Assembly (NCBI GenBank): GCA_038503035.1
Contig: JAVSML010020410.1
Location: forward strand, 39,857-103,856
Source of the DNA: Crocodylus rhombifer
Taxonomy: Eukaryota > Chordata > Crocodylia > Crocodylidae
Reading direction: 5' to 3'
Length of the DNA: 64,000 bases
Below, piece by piece: positions 49,632 to 60,967 of this stretch. Under the pieces are notes generated by a model, which ran no database searches, was not told the origin of the DNA, and saw nothing but the letters and a program-made list of their open reading frames with translations. A program made the position numbers and the translations under genes. Each line of letters begins with the position of its first letter. Within the stretch, counting starts at the first letter, position 1.

Positions 49632-52600
49632 AGAAAACGTACCTTATGGGAAGAGTTCAGCCATTCTGCTAAGTGCCCTGGAAGGTGCAACATCCCTTTT
49701 AAGTGAGAATATGGCTCCTTTGGCCTGGGATATGATTCCTGCCATTTCCCTGGGAAATTCAAGGGGAAGCAGAGTGGGCAGGGGCAGGCTTTTTTGAAGG
49801 CCTGAGGCAGAAGGGAATTGGTAGAAATGGGCCTGACAGCATGTGCTAGCAGCTGCTTTGCTCTGCTGGCCTCTGACTTGCAGGGCCATAAGGTCAGAGA
49901 CAGGGAAAGTCTGGACACCTAATTACATGAGTGTTAACATTTGTTAACAGGCCTAGGTCTCCTGCTTCCAGTTGCAGTCTTGTCTGTGGGGCCAGCCCGC
50001 CTATCTTAAAGGGCTCCAGAGCGGGCTTCTCAATGCCTCCCCTTTGGCCAGCCAGCTCTTTCCGACTCTTTCCATGAGGGACTGTGCAGTGGTGCTATCT
50101 CGTCTCTTCTTCCTCATCCTAGTCCCACTCCTGTGCCTTTTCTCTTGCTCCCTGGGCTCCCTGCCAGGTGGACGCTGGGCAAGGGCAGCTCCCGCCTTGT
50201 GGCACTGAGCCATGGCAGAGAGAATCCCGGACTGGGCAAAACTTCATTGCCTTGGAAAGGGTCACCATGCTTCTCAGGCCAAAGGCTGTCTGGGACCTCG
50301 ATCTTCTCTTAACTGGCTGCTTTGTCTGGAAGCAGGAAAGTGAATCCACAGGGGCTGTGCCATGCAGTTGGTATGTGACATATCCAGGAGCAGGCTGGGA
50401 AGGAAAGCACAGAACATACAGGCCTCCAAGGCATTGGCTTACTGGGGATTTCCACCATGGATCTGCCCAAAGTTGGGCCTGGGGCATGGGAACCCCTCTA
50501 TAGAGGTGGGGGCTGGCTGGGCTTTCCAGGGCATAGAAGAACACACTGGCCGTTCGCTGAAGGGCTGGTCTTTCCATGGGGTGAGACCAGCCAAGCCTGG
50601 AGATGGCTGGAGTGGTTAGAGAGGCGGGTGTTTTCCAGCACAGCCAGCTGTGAGGATGCGTCTGTCTTGCAGCACGCGGCTGTCCAGCACATCTCACAAC
50701 AGATGGGAACATCCGTGGCTCAGCATCTAGATGCTAGGAGCAAGGGTTGAGAGTTGTACCTGGAGTGTGTGTGGCACAGAGAACCTGAGTGCCACGGGGA
50801 TCCCTGGGCCTAGTTGGGGATGTAGTGGGTACTTCTTGACTGCACAACCTGAGTCCATCATCAGCTGCAGTTGTGGTATCTACAGTGGAGTGCCTTGGTT
50901 GGGTTCAAGTGAAAGGAGGCTTATGGCCCTCCCTGCCTCCTACCAGGGCTGGGACAAACTCCTCCACCCATGCTCTGCACTTGCATTTCCTGGCCTGTCT
51001 TCACCCAGCCCTGGCCTTGGAGCCCTTCGCCTGATGGTCAATGTATTCTTCTCCAGGACTGACCATGCTCTGGGAGCAGCTAACCCCTAAGCACCACTCT
51101 GTAGCTGGTGAATAGCCCACATGGCTGGGGAATGGGATCCAACGCACTGCTGTACCACTAGGTCCCTGGACTGGTCCCACTGGTATGGAAGGGGTAACCC
51201 TCCCTGATCTGGTATCTGGCTCAAAGAGGCCTGCCCTGGGTGGGGTGGCCTGGCACTCGCAGTGATGCCACTCTAGAAGGCAAGACTGTGTGCAGGGGGA
51301 AGGACGGGTTCCTCCACACAGGGGCTGAAGAAATCCTGTGCCACCAACACCAGGAAAAATCATCTCTGAGATCACTTTAAGCCCGGCCTTTGGGTCTCTG
51401 CCTGGCTCAGCATGGCTGATAGTGATCCTCTGACGGGGCACTTGGGGGCCAGGGAATGCCCACAGCTCTCCCTGGGCGAGCAGGGATGAGATGGAGTCTG
51501 GAAGCTGCATCTAGGGAAGCTGCTTCTTGGCAGGAGGCCGTGAGCTGTGGCTTGGCACAGCCCAAAAGGATCTGCTTTCCTCCTCCCTGTGAGCAGCCCC
51601 TGGTGGTCTGAGGGGTTCCCCTCCACCAGCCAGAAGGAGGGTCTGGTTGTGATGGGGTGTCTGTGTGCTGTGGCTTGGCAGGGAGACAGCCGAGTCCTGA
51701 TGCCAATAAGCAGCACAGAACAGTTTGTCACTGAGCTTCCAGTACAAAGTGAGCAAGTAGGCGAGGATCCCAAGAGAGGGAACAGACATAGGGGACTGAA
51801 GGGGAGAGAAAGAGGCAGGGCAGCAAGGTGGGGGAGCAGGGGCATGAGAGGGAGGAGCAGGTGGAGCAAAGATGTCACAAAGGACAGCTGTGGAAAGCAG
51901 AGAGATTGGAAAAGTCCCAGAGAGGTGGGGAGCAGATGAGAGGAAGGGTCACGAGGGCTGTTTCACAAACGTCACCTCTAAAGATTGCAAGTCCTTTCCC
52001 ATCCCAATTGAGCAGGATTGAAATGCAGCCATTTCTCGGGTAGATGGTGCTGGTTGCTCAGCAGCTTGTTGGGACATGACACAACAGGCCTGCACAAAAG
52101 GTGGAAATGCCTGGGGGATATAGATGATGGCTCTTTGGGCTGGTGTGGGTTCAGGCCTGCGGCCCCAGCGACCCTTATGCAGAGTCTCTGATGCCAGATG
52201 TAGTGGCCCGTAGGCTAAGCTCTGGAGAGCCAGGAATCAAGGAAATGGACAAGAGAGCAGAAGACAAAAAATCAGCACAGCCCTTCCCGAGGTGGGTGCC
52301 TGGCTCCTTAACCACACAAGGAGGAGTGGGAGGGAAATGAGTGACCCGTTGCACCGTCCTTCCCTGTCCCTGAGGAGGTTGTCTGGATGGGAAGTGCTGG
52401 GCCCTCGGTGAGAGGGGCTGGTGCCACCTTCTCAAGGATGCTGGGCTGTGAAAATCTGTGCCCTGGAGGGACAGCAGGGGGCAGCACGGCTAAAGGGAGT
52501 GACCAGCCCACCCAGTCCAGGCTCTGCTGGGTCCTGTGCTAGGGTGCAGCTGGCCCATGGGCTTTGTGTCTCCAGGTGCTGGGGGCCTCTCCCCACTGCC

Positions 52601-53655
52601 TGGCACAGAGCAGACACTTATCCCCCTTGCTTCCCCTGGGAGAGAGCACTGGCTGTCTCGGAGCTTCTCCAGCACAGGGCTGTGGGGAAGGTGCCTTTCA
52701 GAGCTGAGGGGCTGCAGGGTGGGAGGCTGCTGCCAGTCCCCACAGGCTCTGCTGCCCCAAGCTAGCTGGTTCTCAGCCCGGGTGTGCGAGTGGGCTGGCC
52801 CAGGGCCACAGTCTCTGGTCTGGCCAGGGGGCCATGCCCTGCAAACCATGGAGGAGACTTGGCCTCCTGCTCAGGGGACAGTCCCTGGGCAGTGGCATCT
52901 GTTAGAATGCAGAGCAGCCTCCCTTAGGGATGCCCTGGGAATGTGCACAGTGGGGCTGGAAAGCAAGCTACAGAGATCTCCCCTGACCTGGCTGGAGGGG
53001 CTGCCCTCATATGGCTCTTCTCTGGCCCCCTTCAGGGCTGCTGTCCTAGCCACTGCCCAGCCCTGCTGCCAGACTCCCCAGACAAACCCTGGTCTAGCTG
53101 AATTCAATTAGCACTATGCTCCTGTGCACTGCTGGTTGCATGCTGGACCCCTCCTAGCACTCCCTGATGTATGCTCCAGCCTTTCCCTGCTGTGCCCTGC
53201 CCATCGGCGCACAGACATGGGGACAGCACCATCTCAGAGCAGCACCTGGGATCTGAGCACAGGGTGTGGTGGGGGCTGTGAGAGAGGCTGGGTAGCCACT
53301 TGTTGCTGGGAATTTGCACGTGGTTCAGGCATAGGGGACTCTCCTGAGGTCCTTGCAGGGGCCCTTTACTCAAAGCCCAGCTTTTTGGCTGGGCAGAAAG
53401 CACATCAGAACAGCTCTCCCTTCCCAGTGTGGCTGGAAGTGTGTGACAGAGGCTTGTGGATCCTCATCTCTGCAGGTGCTGGACCAAGTTTGGGCTTGAA
53501 CTGCTGAGACAGGATCCCCTGGGAATTTGTCCCTGGGGCCCAGGTTGTCTGTAGCCAGCAGGATGATTGCTACCATAACCCACTAAGTCCTCTGGATCAC
53601 TGGTCCCCCAAGAACCATTAGTGCACTTCATGGGTGCTGCTGTTGGCCTCACATT
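49632..53655. other. Intergenic, no gene seen
   Basis: GC-rich. Open frames of up to 197 codons (50119-50712 minus; 52536-53111 plus) occur on both strands over the same DNA and have no recognised domain, so they are not annotated as genes. Confidence 0.6.
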
Positions 53656-53659
53656 TGGC

Positions 53660-56600
53660 TCATTGATTCCCCTTGTGCTAATGGGAAACTGAAACCAAGG
53701 GGTGCCTGAGGCCTCAGGAGTCCTAAGTCCCAGTCCCCTGTGTAAAGCAGTGGGATCATCTCCAAATAGAGGTGAACCCAGCACTTCTGATCCTAGCAGC
53801 CCTTCCAGGTTGGCCCAGATTGCTTACCCACTTCTTCCCTGGCTTGGTTACTTTGAAAGAGATGTAAGAGGTTGGCACGTTGGTTCTCGGTGGCCTTCCC
53901 TTTGGTTTGAGGGAGCTGCCTAAGCTCCCCCCTGCCTGTGTGAATCCCTGGAATAGTGAAGCAGGGGCTACAGGCTTGCCTGAGAGGGAGGGGAGGGCGT
54001 GGGACAAGTGAGGGAAGAGAGGAGGGTGCTGAGAGGGGTGGTGAAGAGCACGAAGCTTGGGGGAGGGGAAAGAGGCTCAAGGCTGCTCCCTTGGGCAGTG
54101 GGGCTGTGTGTGTGTATGTGTGGTGGGGGAGTCTAAACAGCTCTTGTACACTAAGCCAGTCCCCTCCAGCTGCCCTGCAGTTCCCAGGCAGAAATGGCCC
54201 CAGGAGAGGCTGACTGCAGAGAGCCGGCTGGCTTCACATCACTGAGCTCCAGGACAGGTCCTGGGAGCACTACCTGGCTGCTAGGACCCCGTGCAAACCA
54301 GCCCTCAGAAGTGGCCTGCAATCCTAGCAGGGAGGGGACCCCTGGCCCTGCAGGCTCTAGGACCCCTGCTCCGGTAAGCACAGTCTAGCCCAAAGGAGTC
54401 CTTCCTGTTTACAGGGCATCCCATACCCATTTCTCTACTCTCCTGCCTCTTTGTATCAGTAACCTGCTCCAAAGTCCTGCACCTGTGGGGTGGCTGGGAG
54501 TCCTCGAGGTCTGTCCTTCATCTCTGCCCAGGCTGGCAATAGGGTTACTCAACCCAGCTGAGGTGGAGAGCTCTGAATTTCCACCTCACTTTGCTCTGCC
54601 TCATTGCAATATACTGCCCATGTCTCCATGTCCCCACATGGCCCTGCTGCCATGGACTGAGCTGTGCTGGGATGAAGGAGCCTGGCATCTGCCAAGCTGC
54701 ATCTGACCCACTGGCTAGCCAGTAGCTCAGCTGGGCATATTGGTCAGGCAGAGACAATCCCTGGGAACCCTGGTTCAGCCCTCCCAGCCTGGGCTCCCAC
54801 CTCCCCTGGGCTTTCCTGAGAGACTAGTTCTTCCCACACAAACAGCTCTCCAGGAGCACAGCTGGTGCCCTCAATGTGGCAATGAGGGGGAACAGGCATG
54901 TAGCACCTGGGTGGAGTAGGAGTGTCAGGGGACCCCTGCAGTGGAAAAGGGGCCTGGCTGGTGGGGGCATGGGAAGGAGCAGGGCCTCTGTGGGTGGGAT
55001 GTGTGAGGCCAGAGTGCCCTCCCCCGAGGGGCTCCAAGGGGTTGGAATACTGGTTTTTATTCTGTACCCGAGCAAAACAGCCCATTGGAAATGGTTCTGG
55101 AGAAAGGAAAGACCGTGTGTCTACTGCAGCCTGGCTCTGGGTCAGGGCCCTTCCCTGTGATGAGGAGACTTGCAGGCCAACCCCTGCTGCAGCTTAGACA
55201 GGACTTGAACCTGGGTCTTTCACCTGCCCATCATGTGCCTTGGGGTTGTGGTAATGGGGGACTGGGAGTAAGGCTGTGTGTGTCTGTCTGCCTCTCTCTG
55301 ATCAGAAATTCCTTCCTGAATCCAAGGACCCTGCAGAAGCCATGTCCTCTGTGACAGAGACGTTATTCAACAGAGAACAAGAGACATGTTGGAGTTTGGG
55401 GTTCTTTGACCCACTGCGTTGATGACATCTCTGGGTGACAAGTCCCAAGGGAAGTGAGAGTGTCCCCATCTTAGGGGAGGGAGAGGCACAGGAAGGCTCT
55501 GTGGGGATGTGCTGTTAGGGGCCATCTCACAGGGAAGGAGTGGAAAGGGCTCCTGGAAGGAGCTGGTCCAGAGGGTAACAGCTGGGTGTGGGGAGAGAAG
55601 GCTGCTCAATGCACAGCTGGCTGTGGAGAAGATGGATGGGAGTACTGTCAAGGTGACCCTGGGGTGTGGGAGTGCTGGTGGTGGAGTCTGGCTGTGGCCA
55701 GGGACCCAGTGGGGCTGCCTGCTCCTTCCTGCTAGCAGAAAGCTTGTCCGGACGCTGTGGTTCCCTTTGTGTTTTCTTTGGCAATCCCCAAAACATTGCA
55801 GCCAACTCGGTGACTGCCTGGGCTGCTTTCCCTGGCTCCTCTCAATGAGCCAGGCTGTGATGTCTGGCTCTAGAGTGAGGTTGGTTCTGGGGGCGGGGTG
55901 CTGGGTATACTGCAGGCCACATTTTGTTGCTGGCATCTGGCAGCATGACTACCACATTTATTGTGAAGTTTCCATCTCCAGCTATTAACCCATACAGCTG
56001 TGGTAGAGCCCAGAGTGGGCAATCAAGCCAGGGCTTGCTTCTGGGGCCCAAGGGGCCTGGTTTCCGCTGCTCTGTGCATGCTGTCTTACTCTGGGCAATC
56101 TGGTGGAGGATCAGCATGGTCTGACAGATCTCTTGTTAACACTGAGGCAGTATGGCTGCTTTTTTTTCTTTTGGGTGCCCAACTGTGACTACAGGTGCCT
56201 GCCTTGCAGCCAGTTACATCTGATGGTTTTGCAGAGGTGGATCCAGAGGGATGCAGAGGCACACACACCCCCTTTTGGATCAGGCTGTGGGAGCAGCAGC
56301 CAAGAACTTTTTCAAGTTCCCAAAGCAGGTAAGAATCTTCCCTTTTGTTCCCCTTTGTGCTGAACAGCTCCACCCCCTCCTCTACCCACTTCTCCCACCA
56401 TGCTGGCTATGGTGGTGAGGGGGCCTCCAAAGCTTCTCCTGCCCTGCTCCAGCTGGGCTGCACAGGGAGCTGGGCTTAGCCAGGGACAGTGGCAGTGGGA
56501 AGGCAGGTTCCTTCTCCCTATCCAGTCCCTTGGTGTTCCCTGCCAGTCTGGAAGCAGGCGCAGGGTAGGAGACCCTTCCTGCCAGTGCTGCTGCCTCTAT

Positions 56601-56925
56601 CCTCACTTGAGCCTGGCTCCCTGTGCAGCCTGGCTGGAGTGGGGCAGACCAAGCTCTTGAGCTTCCCCTGCCCAGGACAGCTGGGGTCAGCAGCAAGGAG
56701 GAGAGGCGTAAGGGAAGGGAAGGCAGGTGCCACTGGGAAGAGGAAGGGAGGGGATGCCAAGAGCAGGAGGAGAGGATTCCTACCTGCTTTGGGACTTTAA
56801 AAAAGTCCATGGCTGCTGCTTCTGTAGCATGGTCTACCCACCCCAGGAGGGAGAGAGAGGCTAGGAGCCAGGGCATAGCCACCTCTGAAGCACTGGTTGC
56901 CACCCCTGCACCCCCCTTTTGCAAA
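53660..56925. other. Intergenic, no gene seen
   Basis: 53660-53770 and 55135-55215 hold MIR-like words ('gggaaactgaaaccaagggg'; 'aggacttgaacctgggtctt') but are too decayed to be certain. A short TG-rich run lies at 54104-54122. Confidence 0.55.
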
Positions 56926-56929
56926 AAAG

Positions 56930-57070
56930 CATCTTGATGCCTACCTTGCTGGGGTCATCTGACCCCAGCAGTCTTTCCTGCCCAAGTGTGTGTGGGGGGG
57001 GGAGGGGGGGGTTAAACCGGATGATCTATAAGGTCTCTTCCAACCCCTAATATCTATGAAACTATGAAAA
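56930..57070 (+). mobile_element. CR1 3' end, sense
   Basis: 'tgatgcctaccttgctgggg', 'tcatctgaccccagcagtct' and 'aggtctcttccaacccctaa' ending TATCTATGAAACTATGAAA. A G-rich run (56988-57011) replaces the usual GGCAGGGGGTT region. Confidence 0.88.
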
Positions 57071-57071
57071 T

Positions 57072-58220
57072 TTGGGATTTGCCCATGGCAGCAAGTGTGT
57101 GCATGTCTGCAGGATCTTACTATACTTATGAAATGGTTCAGAGACACCCCCTTTTAAAATCCCGTTAAACAGCTTCTTGGACTAGTTACTACCTGTAACA
57201 TCAGTGGTAACTAAAACAGGAAATGTAAACCTCCCTTTGATTTCCTCTCTCCTCCTGGTTGTTTGCCCTGTGCATTTCCCCAGGGAGGAGAGTGAAATTG
57301 TGCTAGTCAGTTTCACTCTGTTTCTGGTCAGTTTCACTTTGAGATTCTGCTGGTGGCTGCTGGATTTGGTTTCTTTGCCCTTCCAGGGAAATGGTTGATA
57401 CAGGAAATAAGGAAAATCTGGGAAAATTAAATGGGAAAATTTTTGTTTCCGTATTTAGAATTGTGACTATTTTTCACAGCAAGACACCAGCTGACTCAGG
57501 GATCTGCTTGGTTGGTTTCATTTGTGTGTGAGCTCTTATGGAAAGGAGAGAGATTGAGCAGGTAGAAAGTGGGGTCTAAGGATGCTGGAATCAAAACTAG
57601 GGGCTTGCTTTGGGAAGGTGAGGCTGAAAGGTAGGAGGCTGGTTGAGGAGGGAAAGGTGACATAGCAGGCTTAAAGTCACTCTTGACAGTTTGATGACAT
57701 TAGTGGGTGTCTTGTGATAACTGATGTTTATTTTCATCCTGGTGATGCTGGAGAAGAGGCTGAAAACATGACCTAAGTGTCCCAGAAAGGTTCAGTCCAG
57801 AAGGCCAATTTAAAAGTTGATTTTATTTCTAGGTCTTGTCTTTTGTGAGCCAGTCTTGGGCTTTTTTTTCTCCCCTATCCTGACTTGCAGTCAGTGAATG
57901 CTTAGGGCTGGCAATAGAGTAAATGTAACAAGATGGTGCCTCAGTGTGCAGTTACCTCATTCCCAAGTCTCTTGCATGGCTGGGTCCTTGTCATAATGTG
58001 CTGTGTGCTCTGGGTTGCCTCAGTGATGGCATTTGTACAGTGCCTGGCATGCTGACTGATCAGGGGCTGTCCATACTTAGCATCCCTGATCACCAGGCCA
58101 TCCTGGGCACCCTGGAAAGAGAAATACCCACAACCAGACGCTGCTTTCAAAAACATTAGCCTGGACCCCTTGGCTGAGGACATACTGAGACTTGCTGCTA
58201 GTGCTGAGACTAGAGAAAAG
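57072..58220. other. Intergenic, no gene seen
   Basis: A/T-rich between 57100 and 57900. GGTCAGTTTCACT-like words recur at 57305-57340. 58030-58090 ('tttgtacagtgcctggcatg') resembles an L2 3' end. Confidence 0.55.
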
Positions 58221-58224
58221 GCAT

Positions 58225-58330
58225 GGGCTTGGGCATAGGGAGAGCTGGTTTCACTCCCCTGCTGTGCCACAGACCCCTTGTGAAGTCTTGAGTGGGTCAC
58301 ATAGATCCTCTGTGCCCCATGTCCTGATCT
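58225..58330 (-). mobile_element. MIR/CORE-SINE remnant, antisense
   Basis: 'gctggtttcactcccctgct', 'gtgccacagaccccttgtga' and 'gtgggtcacatagatcctct' follow the antisense MIR order. Confidence 0.65.
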
Positions 58331-58334
58331 CTAC

Positions 58335-59310
58335 CATGTCACCGGTGGCACTGCCCCAGGTCACGGCATGCTAGGAAAAGTGCATGCAATGTTTACTGGG
58401 GGCCATGGTAAGTACCTCAAATAGAACTCAGGTGTCTTGACTAAGTCCCAGGCTTTCAGCATTATTATTTCACATGCTGCTCATTGGCAGGGAGCAATAG
58501 GACTGTGGCTGTAGAGTGAAGGCAGCCCACTCAGGTGCTGCTAGCTCTGGGCTTGTCAGAACCCTAGTGTGATTTCATTTAACAGGGTATACATGAACAT
58601 AGCATGTAGGACTGAATTGTAGCCTGGGATTGGGCTCTTCCTCTACAGGACAGGGGCAGTGGCAGCTACAGCAGTTGCTGTTGTTCTCTGGCTGTTACCC
58701 TTGTGCCTCACAGCCCCAACTTTGAGCCCAGACCCACTGTGCTTGGTGCTGCACATATGCACAACTGAAATCTCTCTCCAGGGAGCCTCAGCCCAGGAGG
58801 CATGAGGGGGCAGGTCAGTCCTCCCACATCCTTTGTGCTGATTAGCATAGGGGCAGATCTGGGCCAGGCCAGAGGGGTGGGGGTGGAGGAGTGTGATTTT
58901 TTTGTACTGAGTGCACAGCCCGTTATGAAATTGGCTGACCCCCCCCAGTCATTCTGCTTGACCCAGACTTGTGACACCTTTTTGAAGGAAGAAGTGCATC
59001 CACTGGGGACTTTGGAAAAGGGAAACTGGTGGGCTTGGGGCTGAGATCAGGGGCAAAAACCTGCTGCACCACAGGGCCAGATCTGTCCCCAGTGTAACTG
59101 CCTGGGAGTCAGTGGCACCTCAGAAGTAGCTGATTTAATGCCTGGTGCCTCTTTCAACTCAGCAGGGCAAGCAGAGCACAGAGACTGCAGTGAAGTGAAC
59201 CTCAGCCAGGCCCCCCCTTGCCCCCCAGAGCACAGCTGCCAGCGGGATGGAAAGGCGGGTCTCCTGTCCCTGCGCCGTGGCAATCTCCTTGAGAGGAGCT
59301 GGGTGGAGCC
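58335..59310. other. Upstream region of the semaphorin gene
   Basis: No repeat or coding exon was recognised in the kilobase before the TATA box. The last 120 bases are GC-rich, with a C-rich block at 59205-59226 and GGCGGG at 59252-59258. Confidence 0.5.
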
Positions 59311-59316
59311 CTGCTG

Positions 59317-59322
59317 TATAAA
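59317..59322 (+). promoter_or_regulatory. TATA box of the semaphorin gene
   Basis: TATAAA in a GC-rich context, 210 bases before the start codon. Initiation is expected about 30 bases downstream, near 59347-59352, giving a 5' UTR of about 180 bases with no upstream ATG. Confidence 0.6.
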
Positions 59323-59531
59323 GCTCACAGTAGATTCCTCAGAGCCAGTTCCTTGTGGCAGGCGAGGAGAGAGGCGGGGTGGGGAAGGCTGCCTGAGCAC
59401 ACGCTGGCCAGCTGGGACCTCCACAGCTGTCCCTGGAAGGAGTGCCGGAGGAAGCCCATTGACTCACAGTACAAGGAGCGTCCAGTGGCAGCCTTGGAAG
59501 GAAGAGCCAGGCAGCAGGCAGGCAGCGAGCC

Positions 59532-59646
59532 ATGCATGTCAGACACCTCTTCCAGGCCCTGGCAGCCTGGTGGCTCTCTGGGACTCTCTTGGCCAGCTGT
59601 GAGGACACCAAGACCAACGTGCCCCGACTCCGTCTGTCCTACAAAG
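59532..59646 (+). CDS. SEMA3G: Class-3 semaphorin first coding exon, SEMA3G-like (partial)
   Basis: Secreted semaphorins act through neuropilin/plexin receptors in vascular and neural guidance. The exon encodes 38 residues plus one base and ends at a GTAACC donor. Residues 1-23 are a signal peptide (MHVRHLFQALAAWWLSGTLL core). NVPRLRLSYK follows, the start of the sema domain in class-3 members: human SEMA3G has SVPRLRLSYRD and SEMA3A NVPRLKLSYKE. The phase-1 split after SYK fits the family's next codon (GAC or GAA). The ATG is the first in the transcript and has G at -3. SEMA3G is preferred over SEMA3A/D because of RLRLSY and because SEMA3G and ACY1 share one human chromosome region (3p21). 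SEMA3B/F have RLRLSF or RVRLSF. Exon 2 is beyond the window. Confidence 0.7.
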
Positions 59647-60787
59647 GTAACCATGACTGTCTCTGGCGGGCTGCTCCTGACATGCCCCCTGCAATTGCGA
59701 TGGGGCAATTCAACTCTTCCTCTGCACTTAGCACTTGCTGGGTTGTTGGCTTGCATCCGGGCCAGATTGGAGCTGTGGATCAGAACTTGCTGAGCTCTGG
59801 AGCCAAATCAAAGCTACTCGGCAGAGGCCCAAACTGATTGCTGTGGGAGGGGGCTGTGTGTGAGGAAGAGACTGTGGCACCTGGTGGGGCAATGTCACCA
59901 GAATGTGGGGGCGGGAGTGTGAGGGGCAGTGAATGAATGGGGCTGGGGGCGGGAGGTCGTCCTGTGAGTGAGAGCCCGCTTGTAAATTTTATGCAGCCAA
60001 AGCCCCATCTCCCCCCAGTTACGCTGAGAGCCCTAGAGGTCAAAGCAGGGGTGTTGGCAATTCACACCCCCAAGAGAAATGGAGGGGTTATGTTCACCTG
60101 AGACTTTTCACATGCCCCGTTGCCTGTATGTACTCAACGGATCATGTGCCACGACCCTCAGTGCTCATGTGTGCCATGCTCCACACCTCCAGGGCTGGGT
60201 GCTGTGGGGCACAAGAAAGTGGGTAGGATTTAAAATGAACTGGGCTGGCTGGGCTCTGTGCTTCCCTTCCTTCCCTATCCCCGTGTTCACATCCCCTGAG
60301 GGTCACTCCCAAACGGACAGGGATTGGACTCTCTTTGCAGCTGAAGTATGATCATTCCTTAGTTTCATCATCCCCACCACAGGCACTGGCCATGGTTGGG
60401 CTGGGGCCAGTGGTGCCTCCCTCCTTACCACACACGATGTCAGGAAGGGCACTTCATTTCTACCACTCGAGCTGTGCCCTGAGTGCAGTTGTCTGCATGG
60501 GCAAAGCGGGTCCACGTCCGAGCTGCTGACCTCTGCAGGATGTCTCCTAGGCTCCATGCCCCACAGAGCTGAAACAGTTTCTAGACCAGCAACTGAACCT
60601 GAAATGCCTAGAAGGGATTCCCCCAAACTTCACTGTCACCAACCCTGCTCCCCTTCATCTGTCTTTCTGGGATCCCCTGGGTGATTTTACACTATGCAGT
60701 AATCAGCTTGCAGTACTGTGGGCTCCAGTGTATCATTTGGGATGCTGCCTTGCTGGAGTGTATGGGCTGGGCTGGGATAGTATAGGA

Positions 60788-60967
60788 TAGTGGTTTTCAG
60801 CCTATGGTCTGTAGACCCCTGGGGGTTCATAGACTGTCTGAGGGGTCTGCAAAAGATGACTATGATCAAGCAAAAGTATGTGAATGCCCACATGTACAGT
60901 TCAAAGGGGTCCACACCTCCATTTTTTTTTTAGGGGTCTGCAAATGAAAAAAGGTTGAAAACTACTG
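60788..60967. mobile_element. hAT-type miniature element, 180 bp
   Basis: AGTGGTTTTCAGCCT at the left; the right end AGGTTGAAAACTACT is inverted with two mismatches. Inside, 'gtctgtagacccctgggggt' and 'aggggtctgcaaatg' are further inverted, typical of hAT-Charlie miniature copies. TATAGG occurs just outside both ends, but the exact duplication boundary is unclear. Confidence 0.8.

Noticed and set aside
50119..50712. A 197-codon minus-strand open frame
   Set aside because: Overlapped by open plus-strand frames, with no recognised motif and no plausible splice sites at conserved residues.
52536..53111. A 191-codon plus-strand open frame
   Set aside because: Low-complexity composition with frames on both strands; no protein family recognised.
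55367..55936. A 189-codon minus-strand open frame
   Set aside because: The region is GC-rich and a 159-codon frame overlaps it on the plus strand. Nothing resembles a known exon.
60330..60360. CTCTTTGCAG acceptor-like site as a possible second semaphorin exon
   Set aside because: The sequence after it does not encode the expected class-3 semaphorin continuation in phase 1.
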